From: Alphaproteobacteria bacterium | Lineage (GTDB): Bacteria; Pseudomonadota; Alphaproteobacteria; RF32; CAG-239 | DNA length: 9,815 bases | Assembly (NCBI GenBank): GCA_017964705.1 | Contig: JAGCRL010000017.1 | Location: 1 to 9,815, forward strand | Direction: 5' to 3' | Shown here: piece after piece, positions 1 to 6,145 of the stretch | Layout of the letters: each line of letters begins with the position of its first letter | Numbering within the stretch: position 1 is the stretch's first letter | Program-made: the position numbers and the translations under genes | The notes under the pieces: model-generated | Told to the model about the DNA's origin: nothing | What the model saw: the letters and a program-made list of their open reading frames with translations, nothing else | Databases searched by the model: none

Positions 1-251
1 CATTTAATAATTCCTAAAATAACATCTTGCGGTTTACGAAAGCCTTTTAATGAAATATTTTCAATTTCCGCTAAAGAGATGTTATTTTTTATTATTAAAT
101 TTTTTAGCATTTCTCCGTTAATTTTAAGAACCGCATCAATATTTGCATTAAAGCCTGTTGCAGCTGTTTGTATTTGTTTTATCTTTTCTAATTGTTGTGG
201 AACTTGTTTATATTTATCTTTCCAAATATTTTTCAATTTTCTCGTATTCAT
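1..251 (-). CDS. ADP-dependent glucokinase/phosphofructokinase-like protein, N-terminal fragment (runs off the window)
   Basis: An open frame begins at the ATG at 251-249 and stays open for 83 codons to the window edge, so the C-terminal part is missing. It begins MNTRKLKNIW. The useful signature is around residues 34-44, TGFNANIDAVL, which resembles the N-terminal 'YNANVDAI' sugar-binding segment of the ADP-dependent sugar kinase family (ADP-specific phosphofructokinase/glucokinase, ribokinase-like fold). A following stretch, KPQDVILGII, resembles the family's 'SPEDxxxGLL' segment. Such enzymes phosphorylate glucose or fructose-6-phosphate using ADP. The catalytic GXGD region would lie outside the window, so activity cannot be judged. 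The gene starts 21 nt after the hemY-like stop and is probably the third gene of that operon; a weak AGG lies about 9 nt before the ATG. Plus-strand open frames here are shadows. Confidence 0.62.
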   Translation of the reverse strand, partial: MNTRKLKNIWKDKYKQVPQQLEKIKQIQTAATGFNANIDAVLKINGEMLKNLIIKNNISLAEIENISLKGFRKPQDVILGIIK

Positions 252-272
252 TTTTAAACCTAAATATGCAGT

Positions 273-1706
273 TTAATTTTCTTCTATAACATTTATATCT
301 TTATCTACGTAAAGATGCCAATAATTTCTCCCAATTTCTCCGCACTGAGGACAAATGGCCTGCCAATTATCTGAAGTGTGTCCGCAATTAGCGCAAACCC
401 ATTGAAAATCTTTTGGATAATTAGCAATATTTTCTGACTTTCCAAAGTTTTCTAAATGAGATTTTATGGTGCTTACAATACTGGTGTTTGACTTAGCTTG
501 TTTTTTAGGTTTCTCTTCTAATTTATCTAAAATAGCGGCAATTCTTTGTGTTGCAGGATTTTTTAATAAAAACAAATTGCATTCAGTTTTAGATTTAGCA
601 TATTTTTTCGCATTAATATATAATTCTGCCAGAATTAAATTATTTAATGAGGGTCTTTTGTTATTAGCTAAAGCTAATTTTTCCATACGTTGAATTTTTT
701 CTGCTTTTGTATCTTTAGGAAATAAATCCAAGTAGGCCTGAGCAACTTCATAAGTCGGATTGGCATTCCAAATAGAATCCAGCACTTTTTCTGCTTTACG
801 AATTTGCCTATCATTTTTTAAGTAATAATCAGCTAAATCTAACGCAGCCGGAACTAGTCTGGAGTTTTCTTGTAAGGATTGAGTGATAAATTTAAAAAAT
901 TTGGTTTTGTCTTTTTCTTCTCTAGCTTGTTTGGCTAATTCGTATAAAGCAATCGCTTTTAGTCGTGCTGCTTTTTGCGGCGGTGTAATGTTTTTTTCAA
1001 TACCGGCATTTAATACTTCAAGAGCCCCTAGCCAATCATTATTTTTAGCTCTTAATAAAAAAGCACTGCTAATCACCCAATACAAATCTTGTCTGACTTC
1101 AAATGCCTGATTTACAGTTTTTAATGCCTCTGTAAATTCTTTCTTTTCTAGTTGTGCTTCTAAGGCTGCCTTCATTCCAACAAGTTGAATGTTTTCATTT
1201 TGCATAAGTTTTTGAGAAAGGTGCTCCATTTTATCAAAGTTCTTTTCTCCTTTGTAGATTTTAAGCATGAGTATATCTACGATGGCATCATCTCCGATAA
1301 TTTTTCGAAGTTCTGATAATTGATATCTTGCCTCATTCATTAACCCTGAAGTTATGGAACTCATTGCCTTAACAATCAATATTGCAGCTTCATCAAATTG
1401 GTTACGTGTTAATACAATTTTATTATCAGAAGATGCTTTTATCATTTCTATTGTTTCTTTATCTCCTTCAAAAGCATAATTTGATATCAGAACATCGTTT
1501 TTTAATGTACGGTTAATTGCTTTTCCAAGATAGATTAAAACTTCTACTACCGCCATAAAAATAAAAATATACAGTACCGCTTCATATATATTCAATTCAT
1601 ATGCTGCATTATAGCTCTCTACATATAACTGACTAACTCCTAGAAGTTGCAAAACAAATAAAAAGATTATAAGTGCACTAGCAACTTTTATTAAAGCTTT
1701 AATCAT
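273..1706 (-). CDS. hemY: HemY-like inner-membrane TPR protein with C-terminal zinc ribbon
   Basis: The 477-residue protein has the HemY layout. Two hydrophobic helices lie near residues 7-27 and 41-61. They are followed by a long helical region of TPR-type repeats (about 95-400) rich in A-L-E-K patterns such as 'NDWLGALEVLNAG' and 'LADYYLKNDR'. The C-terminus carries a four-cysteine zinc ribbon (C438, C441, C452, C455) in the context WVCANCG...W..ICPQCG, which is typical of alphaproteobacterial HemY homologues. HemY is linked to late haem synthesis by gene context, but its biochemical role is unsettled; it is not the protoporphyrinogen oxidase of the same name. The ATG overlaps the end of the mic60-like gene by 8 nt, and a GAGGAG at 1722-1717 gives a good Shine-Dalgarno with 10-nt spacing. 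Translational coupling with mic60 is likely. Confidence 0.8.
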   Translation of the reverse strand: MIKALIKVASALIIFLFVLQLLGVSQLYVESYNAAYELNIYEAVLYIFIFMAVVEVLIYLGKAINRTLKNDVLISNYAFEGDKETIEMIKASSDNKIVLTRNQFDEAAILIVKAMSSITSGLMNEARYQLSELRKIIGDDAIVDILMLKIYKGEKNFDKMEHLSQKLMQNENIQLVGMKAALEAQLEKKEFTEALKTVNQAFEVRQDLYWVISSAFLLRAKNNDWLGALEVLNAGIEKNITPPQKAARLKAIALYELAKQAREEKDKTKFFKFITQSLQENSRLVPAALDLADYYLKNDRQIRKAEKVLDSIWNANPTYEVAQAYLDLFPKDTKAEKIQRMEKLALANNKRPSLNNLILAELYINAKKYAKSKTECNLFLLKNPATQRIAAILDKLEEKPKKQAKSNTSIVSTIKSHLENFGKSENIANYPKDFQWVCANCGHTSDNWQAICPQCGEIGRNYWHLYVDKDINVIEEN

Positions 1707-2748
1707 TCACTTCATTCTCCTCAGTAATGGCACTATCCATACCTTTTTCCGGTACAACTTCTTGAGGTTTTGCTTTTTCAATTTCCTTAAAATCTTGGCG
1801 TAATGCTTTTAATTGACTAGCTGTAATATGAGAAATAGCTTGATCCACCGCAATCTTTTGTTTAACAGCTTCTTGCCAGTTTGTAAAATCGTTGTTTTGC
1901 ATATTGGCTAATTCTTGATTTTGTGCAATAAACTCTAAAGCGTCTGTATAATTATAGGAATTCACTAAATCTTTTAATGTAGAAATTAATATCTCTTGTT
2001 GATCTGTTAATTTCTCTTTCTTTAATACCACAACTTTATCGAAGTGCATTCCGGACATAGTATCCTTCACCATTTTTATACTCTTAGAAACTAAATCATC
2101 TTTAGCCTCTTTGGGATTTTCTATTGCTTTATCAAAGCTAAAGTTATCTGCAATTATATTAAATTGTTTTATAATAGTATCATCATCCGAGATATTGCTA
2201 TTTTTATATAAATTTAAAGTGTTCACATCTTGTTGAATAACGGCAATATCTTTACTCATTTCCGTTAATATTTCCGTTTCTTTTGCAAAACTCTTATGAT
2301 GAAGGATATTTTCTTTAATAATCAGTGTAATACTTAGTATAAGCGCCTCATTATTTTTTAATTCTTCTAAACTGCTAACTTTATGATTTAAGAGAGAAAC
2401 TTCATTAACTATTTTTTCAAATTTATTACCTCCAACAAGTTTTTCTAAATTATCTATTTTTTCAGAAAGTACATTTAACCCATTTGTTGTTGTTGTTAAT
2501 TGTTTACTATTTGTAGAGATAGCGGCAGATAAACCTTCTAATGATTCAATGCGAGTATTTTGTTCTGCTATTCTAGTTTTAATTTGCTGTAGTCTTATAT
2601 CTTCGTTTTGTCCTCGAAAATCGGAAATTTTTACAGATGAAACAATTGCAACAATTTCTAAAATAAAAATAAGTAAAACAGTTAAAATTACTTTTAAGAC
2701 CTTAGAAGCAGGTCTTTCCTGTTTTGTTTTTATTGCTTTCTCCGACAT
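1699..2748 (-). CDS. Mic60/mitofilin-like inner-membrane protein
   Basis: The 349-residue protein has a short basic N-terminus (K/R-rich, residues 1-19), one membrane helix (about 18-39) and a long helical region (about 48-130) with heptad-like spacing, consistent with coiled coil. A C-terminal helical domain (about 260-330) contains a 'YTDALEFIAQN...WQEAVKQKIAVDQAI' pattern like the mitofilin signature of alphaproteobacteria (written here in parts, not continuously). Bacterial Mic60 homologues shape inner-membrane folds and are the ancestors of the mitochondrial MICOS subunit. The start is well supported: AAGGGAG at 2763-2757 sits 8 nt before the ATG. The gene overlaps hemY and diverges from tsaD. 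hemD and hemC, which often lie upstream of mic60 in alphaproteobacteria, are absent here. Sequence conservation is low, so the call rests on architecture plus neighbourhood. Confidence 0.72.
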   Translation of the reverse strand: MSEKAIKTKQERPASKVLKVILTVLLIFILEIVAIVSSVKISDFRGQNEDIRLQQIKTRIAEQNTRIESLEGLSAAISTNSKQLTTTTNGLNVLSEKIDNLEKLVGGNKFEKIVNEVSLLNHKVSSLEELKNNEALILSITLIIKENILHHKSFAKETEILTEMSKDIAVIQQDVNTLNLYKNSNISDDDTIIKQFNIIADNFSFDKAIENPKEAKDDLVSKSIKMVKDTMSGMHFDKVVVLKKEKLTDQQEILISTLKDLVNSYNYTDALEFIAQNQELANMQNNDFTNWQEAVKQKIAVDQAISHITASQLKALRQDFKEIEKAKPQEVVPEKGMDSAITEENEVND

Positions 2749-2838
2749 TTTGCAAGCTCCCTTAAATAGTTATTTGCATTCTCTAGAAATATAGTTTATA
2801 AAATAAAAAAATAAACTTCAATCTTTTTGGATGTAAAC
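2749..2838. promoter_or_regulatory. Divergent mic60 / tsaD promoter region
   Basis: This 90-nt AT-rich gap separates the two divergent start codons and must hold both promoters unless longer overlapping signals exist. For tsaD a candidate is TTGCAT (2774-2779), 17 nt, TATAAA (2797-2802); the -35 match is poor. For mic60 the reverse strand offers TATATT-like -10 sequences but no convincing -35. No operator-like dyad stands out. Confidence 0.4.
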
Positions 2839-3915
2839 ATGATAGTTTTGGGAATAGAAAGTAGTTGTGATGAAACAGCCGTAGCACTTGTTAATGAAAA
2901 AAAAGAAATTTTAGGAGAAGCTCTACTTTCTCAAGAAGAACATAAGGCTTTTGGCGGAGTCGTTCCGGAAATTGCTGCCAGATCGCATCTTGAGCATATT
3001 GATGGAATTTTGGAGCAATGTTTTGCAAAAACAAATACTAAACTAAAAGATATAGATGCTATTGCTGCTGCGTCCGGCCCTGGTCTAATAGGGGGTGTAA
3101 TTGTTGGTGTAATGACAGCAAAAGCATTATCCATTGCTTTAAATAAGCCATTTATTGCTGTTAATCATTTAGAAGGACATGCTTTGGCTGCGCGCATAAG
3201 TAACAATGTTGAGTTTCCTTATTTATTACTGCTCGTTTCTGGCGGACATTGTCAAATTTTGGTTGTTAAAGATGTTGGCCAATATGAACGTCTTGGTACA
3301 ACTATTGATGATGCGGCCGGTGAAGCTTTTGATAAAGTGGCAAAAATGCTTCGATTAGGTTATCCCGGAGGTCCTGCTGTTGAAAAACAAGCAATCTCAG
3401 GAAATGAAAAAAGATTTACTTTGCCAAAGCCTCTTGTTGCCTCGACTGATTGTAATTTATCTTTTTCCGGGCTTAAGACCGCGGTGCGTAAAATTGTAGA
3501 AACTTATTCTCCTGATGGCGATTTAATGCATGCAGATATTCCATCTCAAGATGTTGCGGATATTTGTGCTTGTTTTCAATATACTGTCACAGATTGTTTG
3601 TGCAAAAAACTAACCAGAGCAATTAAATATTTCAAACAAAAATACCCCAAAGGCAACCATTTAGTTGTTTCCGGTGGTGTTGCTTCCAACACTTATTTGA
3701 GGGAGAAATTGCAACAATTGGCTACTGATAATGAGTTAACTTTTGCAGCCCCACCAATTCGCTTTTGCACAGATAATGGTGTAATGATAGCCTGGGCAGG
3801 GTTAGAGAGATTTCGTAAAGGCGATGTATCTTCATTAGATTTTAAGCCAAGACCACGCTGGCCATTAGACATGGATGCCCCTAAGGCTGCCGGAGCCGGT
3901 GGAGTTAAAGCTTAG
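2839..3915 (+). CDS. tsaD: tRNA N6-adenosine threonylcarbamoyltransferase TsaD
   Basis: TsaD transfers the threonylcarbamoyl group to A37 of ANN-decoding tRNAs (t6A), acting with TsaB and TsaE in the cytoplasm. All hallmarks are visible, numbered from the ATG at 2839: ESSCDET (7-13), the metal-binding histidines H110 and H114 in NHLEGHAL, VSGGH (133-137), DDAAGEAFDKVAKML, GYPGGP, FSGLKTAV, VSGGVASN and CTDNG with the metal-binding aspartate near 312. The length of 358 aa is normal for the family. An in-frame TTG at 2827 would add four residues, but MIVLGIESSCDET matches the usual family N-terminus and a GGA lies 8 nt before this ATG, so 2839 is preferred. It diverges from mic60, as is common in alphaproteobacteria. 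No clear intrinsic terminator follows the stop. The C-terminal A/G-rich tail is short and unremarkable. Confidence 0.97.
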   Translation: MIVLGIESSCDETAVALVNEKKEILGEALLSQEEHKAFGGVVPEIAARSHLEHIDGILEQCFAKTNTKLKDIDAIAAASGPGLIGGVIVGVMTAKALSIALNKPFIAVNHLEGHALAARISNNVEFPYLLLLVSGGHCQILVVKDVGQYERLGTTIDDAAGEAFDKVAKMLRLGYPGGPAVEKQAISGNEKRFTLPKPLVASTDCNLSFSGLKTAVRKIVETYSPDGDLMHADIPSQDVADICACFQYTVTDCLCKKLTRAIKYFKQKYPKGNHLVVSGGVASNTYLREKLQQLATDNELTFAAPPIRFCTDNGVMIAWAGLERFRKGDVSSLDFKPRPRWPLDMDAPKAAGAGGVKA

Positions 3916-4015
3916 TTTTGTTTAATATGTTTGAGCAGTACTCTTTGACAAAATTTTATAAAATCACTTGAAAAATAAAAAAGACCTGATAGAGTAACTA
4001 CGTTTTCTTATTTAT

Positions 4016-4043
4016 TTGGTCACAAAATTATAATTCATATAAT
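4016..4043 (+). promoter_or_regulatory. Candidate promoter of the lipoprotein gene
   Basis: Two perfect TATAAT hexamers lie at 4029-4034 and 4038-4043. The second has a weak TTGGTC at 4016-4021 with 16-nt spacing. Transcription from here would leave a leader of about 80 nt before the ATG at 4129. A third TATAAT at 4094-4099 is closer to the gene but lacks a -35. I found no clear Bacteroidota-type TTTG/TAnnTTTG pair. Confidence 0.4.
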
Positions 4044-4048
4044 TAATG

Positions 4049-4114
4049 CGGAAAGGTAGAGTTTCTTCCCGCAGGGTAGAGATGTTAGATTACTATAATA
4101 CGTTACAAATCTAA
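4049..4114 (+). other. Leader of the lipoprotein gene with paired GGTAGAG copies and a hairpin
   Basis: The untranslated leader contains GGTAGAG twice (about 4055-4061 and 4075-4081). An imperfect GCGG/CCGC dyad lies around the first copy (from about 4048 to 4072). A clean 7-bp stem, TTAGATT (4085-4091) with AATCTAA (4108-4114), closes a 16-nt loop and ends 14 nt before the start codon. No T-run follows, so it is not an intrinsic terminator; a translational control role is possible but unproven. Confidence 0.3.
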
Positions 4115-4128
4115 AAAATATTAACATT

Positions 4129-5598
4129 ATGAAAACTAAAAATCTTCGACAAGTTGTGCTCATGAGCATGATTGTCCTGGTAGTGGCTTTGGTTTGGTGG
4201 AGCTGCGAAGATTCGGAGTTTTTCTCTGGTATTCCAGAGACACCTCCTTCTCCGACTGTTCAACAGACCAACGGTAATGAAACCGGTATCTACGCTGATC
4301 CGGTTGTGATCGAACAAGGTGATTCTGCGTGCTTAGTTATCAGCAAAGAATGCAGTTACACTGACCCTGATGGAACAGTTTACACTTGCGAGCCTAAGAC
4401 GACTATAAAGTTTTATGCTCCCAAGGACACTGTGTATGTGGATGACTTTGAAAGTTTGCTAACGATCAAAGAGAAATTCAACTCTAATACGAATGTACAA
4501 TGGACGGACCACACCACCATGAAGAACTTGCAAAAGTTTGGGATTGGTAACGAGTGGCGTTATGACATAACCTTTGATATGGCCTATGATGTATATCATT
4601 ATGTGAACTCACAGAATGAAACTATTGACTTGGCCTATTTCAAGACAAACTCTGCAGATTGCAACTCCGCTGATGCAAAGGATGACACAAGCGGCATAAC
4701 ACCGATATTGATGTCTCCGATGCGTGTTAAGCGTGTGACTTCGCTAAATACAGACGAATCGGCAGAGAGAAAGGTTTATGATGTGACGGCTACGTTTAAT
4801 GTTGATTTGGAGGGGGTAGATCCTCAAGCATCAACACAAAACGTTTTCTTTGAGGTGCACTTTGTAGGTGTGGTTGAAGGTTCTGCGGTAACCTATCGCA
4901 AGTCGTACGAGTGGTTTGAGCCGCACGACAATCTTCCGATTAGGTGTGACTATATCGTTTACCGCGATAGCAGAGATGCCAGCGGCGAAATCGTAACCGA
5001 GGAAGCTCGTAGTCAACGTTGCAGTATCGAACATGCTTTGGATATATCAAAGAGGCGACCTGATATTAGTCAATACACCATAAACGGTGCTACAATCTGT
5101 TATTTGGAAGATGGATATAGCGTTGATGATAGTGGAAATCGCTCTTATACGATACTTTATGCCAAAACTGCCGTGCCGGATTTGAGCAAACTTAGTCATA
5201 TCGTTTATGTGGATGGTTATCTAAACGGCTCGCCAGGTGAATGGAATCTGTATTTTAACGGAGGTCTCTTTAACCAGGAAAATCCACAGCCAGGTTGGTA
5301 TATGAAAGATATCCAATACAGAGAGCGAAGTGATTTGAGTTATGATGATGAAATTATCAGAAGATACCAAGTCGGAATCCACTTCTACGACCGTTTCTTG
5401 TATGTTGATAATCAGCTCATCGACTTCTTGGACGAACAGATGACCTATGATTACAACTTTAAGGTAGAAGATGCCACCATGTCCACCGGTGAACCGGCAA
5501 AAGTGTTTACACACGAATGTACTGCCCACTATTTGGGAAAAGATTTTTACATCGCCACAGTAGATTCGGTGTATCAATACACCACTCCGCCGTTTTAA
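4129..5598 (+). CDS. Predicted lipoprotein of unknown function, Bacteroidota-like
   Basis: I do not recognise a family. The 489-residue protein begins with a basic N-terminus (K2, K4, R7), a hydrophobic core (9-22) and then W-W-S-C with C26. That is a plausible lipoprotein signal, although tryptophan at -3 and -2 is not canonical. The residues after the cysteine (CEDSE) are acidic, as in Bacteroidota surface-lipoprotein export signals. The rest is rich in beta-type, aromatic and acidic sequence with few charged helices; blocks such as KECSYTDPDGTVYTCEPK (about 72-89) and YRKSYEWFEPHD (about 256-267) suggest several beta-sandwich domains. No Shine-Dalgarno precedes the ATG, only A-rich sequence, again Bacteroidota-like. 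Its base composition is richer than the left operon (29 of 60 G+C at 4201-4260). It is monocistronic with its own terminator. Transfer from Bacteroidota is possible. Confidence 0.75.
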   Translation: MKTKNLRQVVLMSMIVLVVALVWWSCEDSEFFSGIPETPPSPTVQQTNGNETGIYADPVVIEQGDSACLVISKECSYTDPDGTVYTCEPKTTIKFYAPKDTVYVDDFESLLTIKEKFNSNTNVQWTDHTTMKNLQKFGIGNEWRYDITFDMAYDVYHYVNSQNETIDLAYFKTNSADCNSADAKDDTSGITPILMSPMRVKRVTSLNTDESAERKVYDVTATFNVDLEGVDPQASTQNVFFEVHFVGVVEGSAVTYRKSYEWFEPHDNLPIRCDYIVYRDSRDASGEIVTEEARSQRCSIEHALDISKRRPDISQYTINGATICYLEDGYSVDDSGNRSYTILYAKTAVPDLSKLSHIVYVDGYLNGSPGEWNLYFNGGLFNQENPQPGWYMKDIQYRERSDLSYDDEIIRRYQVGIHFYDRFLYVDNQLIDFLDEQMTYDYNFKVEDATMSTGEPAKVFTHECTAHYLGKDFYIATVDSVYQYTTPPF

Positions 5599-5607
5599 CC
5601 GCTCTTA

Positions 5608-5648
5608 ACAAAAAACACCGCAAGCTTTAAGGCTTGCGGTGTTTTTTG
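5608..5648 (+). terminator. Strong intrinsic terminator of the lipoprotein gene
   Basis: CACCGCAAGC (5616-5625) pairs perfectly with GCTTGCGGTG (5632-5641) around a 6-nt loop. The stem is flanked by an A-run on the left and T6 (5642-5647) on the right, so it also has terminator shape on the opposite strand. It begins about 10 nt after the stop codon. Confidence 0.93.
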
Positions 5649-5649
5649 T

Positions 5650-5722
5650 ATAATAAGTCGCTAGTTTTATTTTTTAAGGGAGGGAGACTGATATTCGAGA
5701 TTTCAGAAACGCGACTTATTAT
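5650..5722 (+). repeat. Hairpin element 1: 12-bp inverted repeat with purine-block loop
   Basis: ATAATAAGTCGC (5650-5661) is perfectly complementary to GCGACTTATTAT (5711-5722), enclosing 49 nt. The loop carries TTTAAGGGAGGGAGA at 5673-5687, followed by exactly 23 nt before the right arm. The left arm begins inside a TATAAT hexamer (5649-5654) lying just after the terminator T-run. The function is unknown. It is listed on the plus strand because the block resembles a ribosome-binding sequence in that sense. Confidence 0.8.
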
Positions 5723-5726
5723 TGTT

Positions 5727-5793
5727 AAATAAACCGATTTTTGTTTAAGGGAGGGAGATGAGAAATTATGAACAGACAATCATCGGTTTATTT
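5727..5793 (+). repeat. Hairpin element 2: 12-bp inverted repeat with the same purine block
   Basis: AAATAAACCGAT (5727-5738) is perfectly complementary to ATCGGTTTATTT (5782-5793), enclosing 43 nt. The arms are unrelated to those of element 1, which ends only 4 nt upstream. The loop carries the identical 15-nt block TTTAAGGGAGGGAGA (5744-5758), again followed by exactly 23 nt before the right arm. The remaining loop sequence is only weakly similar between the two. Confidence 0.8.
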
Positions 5794-5854
5794 GGAATTA
5801 CGGACAGCCCATACCACAGATGTTATAGTCGATATTAAATTCTTTGCAATTTAA
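5768..5854 (+). CDS. Possible 28-residue small ORF
   Basis: ATG at 5768 opens 28 codons beginning MNRQSSVYLELR and ending IKFFAI at the TAA at 5852-5854. GGGAG at 5753-5757, part of the purine block of hairpin element 2, lies 10 nt upstream, which is good Shine-Dalgarno spacing. The reading frame covers the right arm of that hairpin, so folding could control its translation. Against it: element 1 has the same block with no start codon at that distance, and a frame this short can arise by chance. I recognise no family. Confidence 0.22.
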   Translation: MNRQSSVYLELRTAHTTDVIVDIKFFAI

Positions 5855-5866
5855 GGAACAGACTAT
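5825..5866 (+). other. Composite hairpin downstream of the twin elements
   Basis: The outer stem is ATAGTC (5825-5830) with GACTAT (5861-5866), and the inner stem is TTAAATT (5835-5841) with AATTTAA (5848-5854) closing a 6-nt loop. A TTTAAGGA at 5850-5857 recalls the start of the purine block of the two upstream elements, so this may be a degenerate third member, though the geometry differs. Confidence 0.4.
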
Positions 5867-5904
5867 CCGAATAGTATTAATAGCAATATTCTAAAAAATA
5901 GGGG

Positions 5905-5955
5905 ATAAACAATCTATCTTGTTTATAGACATAAATTACACAAAAAACATATAAT
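5905..5955 (+). promoter_or_regulatory. Sigma70-like promoter with an abutting dyad operator
   Basis: TAGACA (5926-5931), 18 nt, TATAAT (5950-5955) is the best promoter match in the window. The dyad ATAAACAA (5905-5912) / TTGTTTAT (5919-5926), with a 6-nt spacer, touches the -35 box, a usual place for a regulator-binding site. Transcription would start near 5962 and run toward the phosphoribosyltransferase gene, leaving a leader of about 184 nt. Confidence 0.5.
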
Positions 5956-6031
5956 TGTCAAGTCCTATTTTTAAAAAAGTTTTATTTTTTTGTAATTTTT
6001 CATTATTTACCAGCATAACTTTTTGTTTTTA

Positions 6032-6040
6032 TGTTATAAT
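6032..6040 (+). promoter_or_regulatory. Extended -10 promoter candidate for the phosphoribosyltransferase
   Basis: TGTTATAAT is a perfect extended -10 (TGn plus TATAAT) with no recognisable -35, which such promoters do not require. Initiation near 6047 would give a leader of about 100 nt and lies downstream of the TTG codon at 6023 that could otherwise start the frame, favouring the later ATG at 6146. Confidence 0.42.
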
Positions 6041-6076
6041 ATTTTCACTATTTATCCCGTTATGTTATTTCTGCAC

Positions 6077-6105
6077 TTGACAAAGAATATTTTCTTTTAT
6101 ATTTT
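6077..6105 (+). promoter_or_regulatory. Second promoter candidate with consensus TTGACA
   Basis: A perfect TTGACA at 6077-6082 is followed by TATATT (6098-6103, 15-nt spacing) or TATTTT (6100-6105, 17-nt spacing). Initiation near 6110 would leave a leader of about 36 nt before the ATG at 6146. It overlaps the upstream in-frame extension of the gene. Confidence 0.33.
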
Positions 6106-6145
6106 GCTTTTTAGAATTCTATTATTATTAACTAAATATTATTGT

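Noticed and set aside
79..276. Plus-strand open frame at the left edge
   Set aside because: It is antisense to the minus-strand frame with a recognisable sugar-kinase N-terminus and operon spacing; its hydrophobic translation is the expected shadow of an AT-rich gene.
3945..3973. Promoter from the perfect TTGACA at 3945-3950
   Set aside because: At 16-18 nt spacing only TTGAAA-like sequence is present and the nearby TATAAA is too close, so no acceptable -10 pairs with it.
3916..4048. tRNA gene or attachment site after tsaD
   Set aside because: No cloverleaf, CCA end or direct repeat was seen; the stretch is simple AT-rich sequence with promoter-like hexamers only.
5673..5687. G-quadruplex in the purine block
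   Set aside because: Each block has only two runs of three G, so one block cannot form an intramolecular three-tetrad quadruplex, and the two blocks are 71 nt apart.
5650..5793. CRISPR array
   Set aside because: There are only two units, the arms differ between them, and the conserved block is in the loop rather than in a repeat separating unique spacers.
5650..5793. Integron attC site or invertible promoter
   Set aside because: A GTTAAAT at 5724-5730 matches the right core consensus but no partnered RYYYAAC core was found. The two loops are much shorter than typical invertible promoters and no recombinase gene is present.
6023..6145. N-terminal extension of the phosphoribosyltransferase from TTG 6023 or ATG 6062
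   Set aside because: The extension is a hydrophobic string unlike the family N-terminus and overlaps promoter-like sequence; the protein aligns with PyrE from the ATG at 6146. A membrane-anchored form cannot be wholly excluded.
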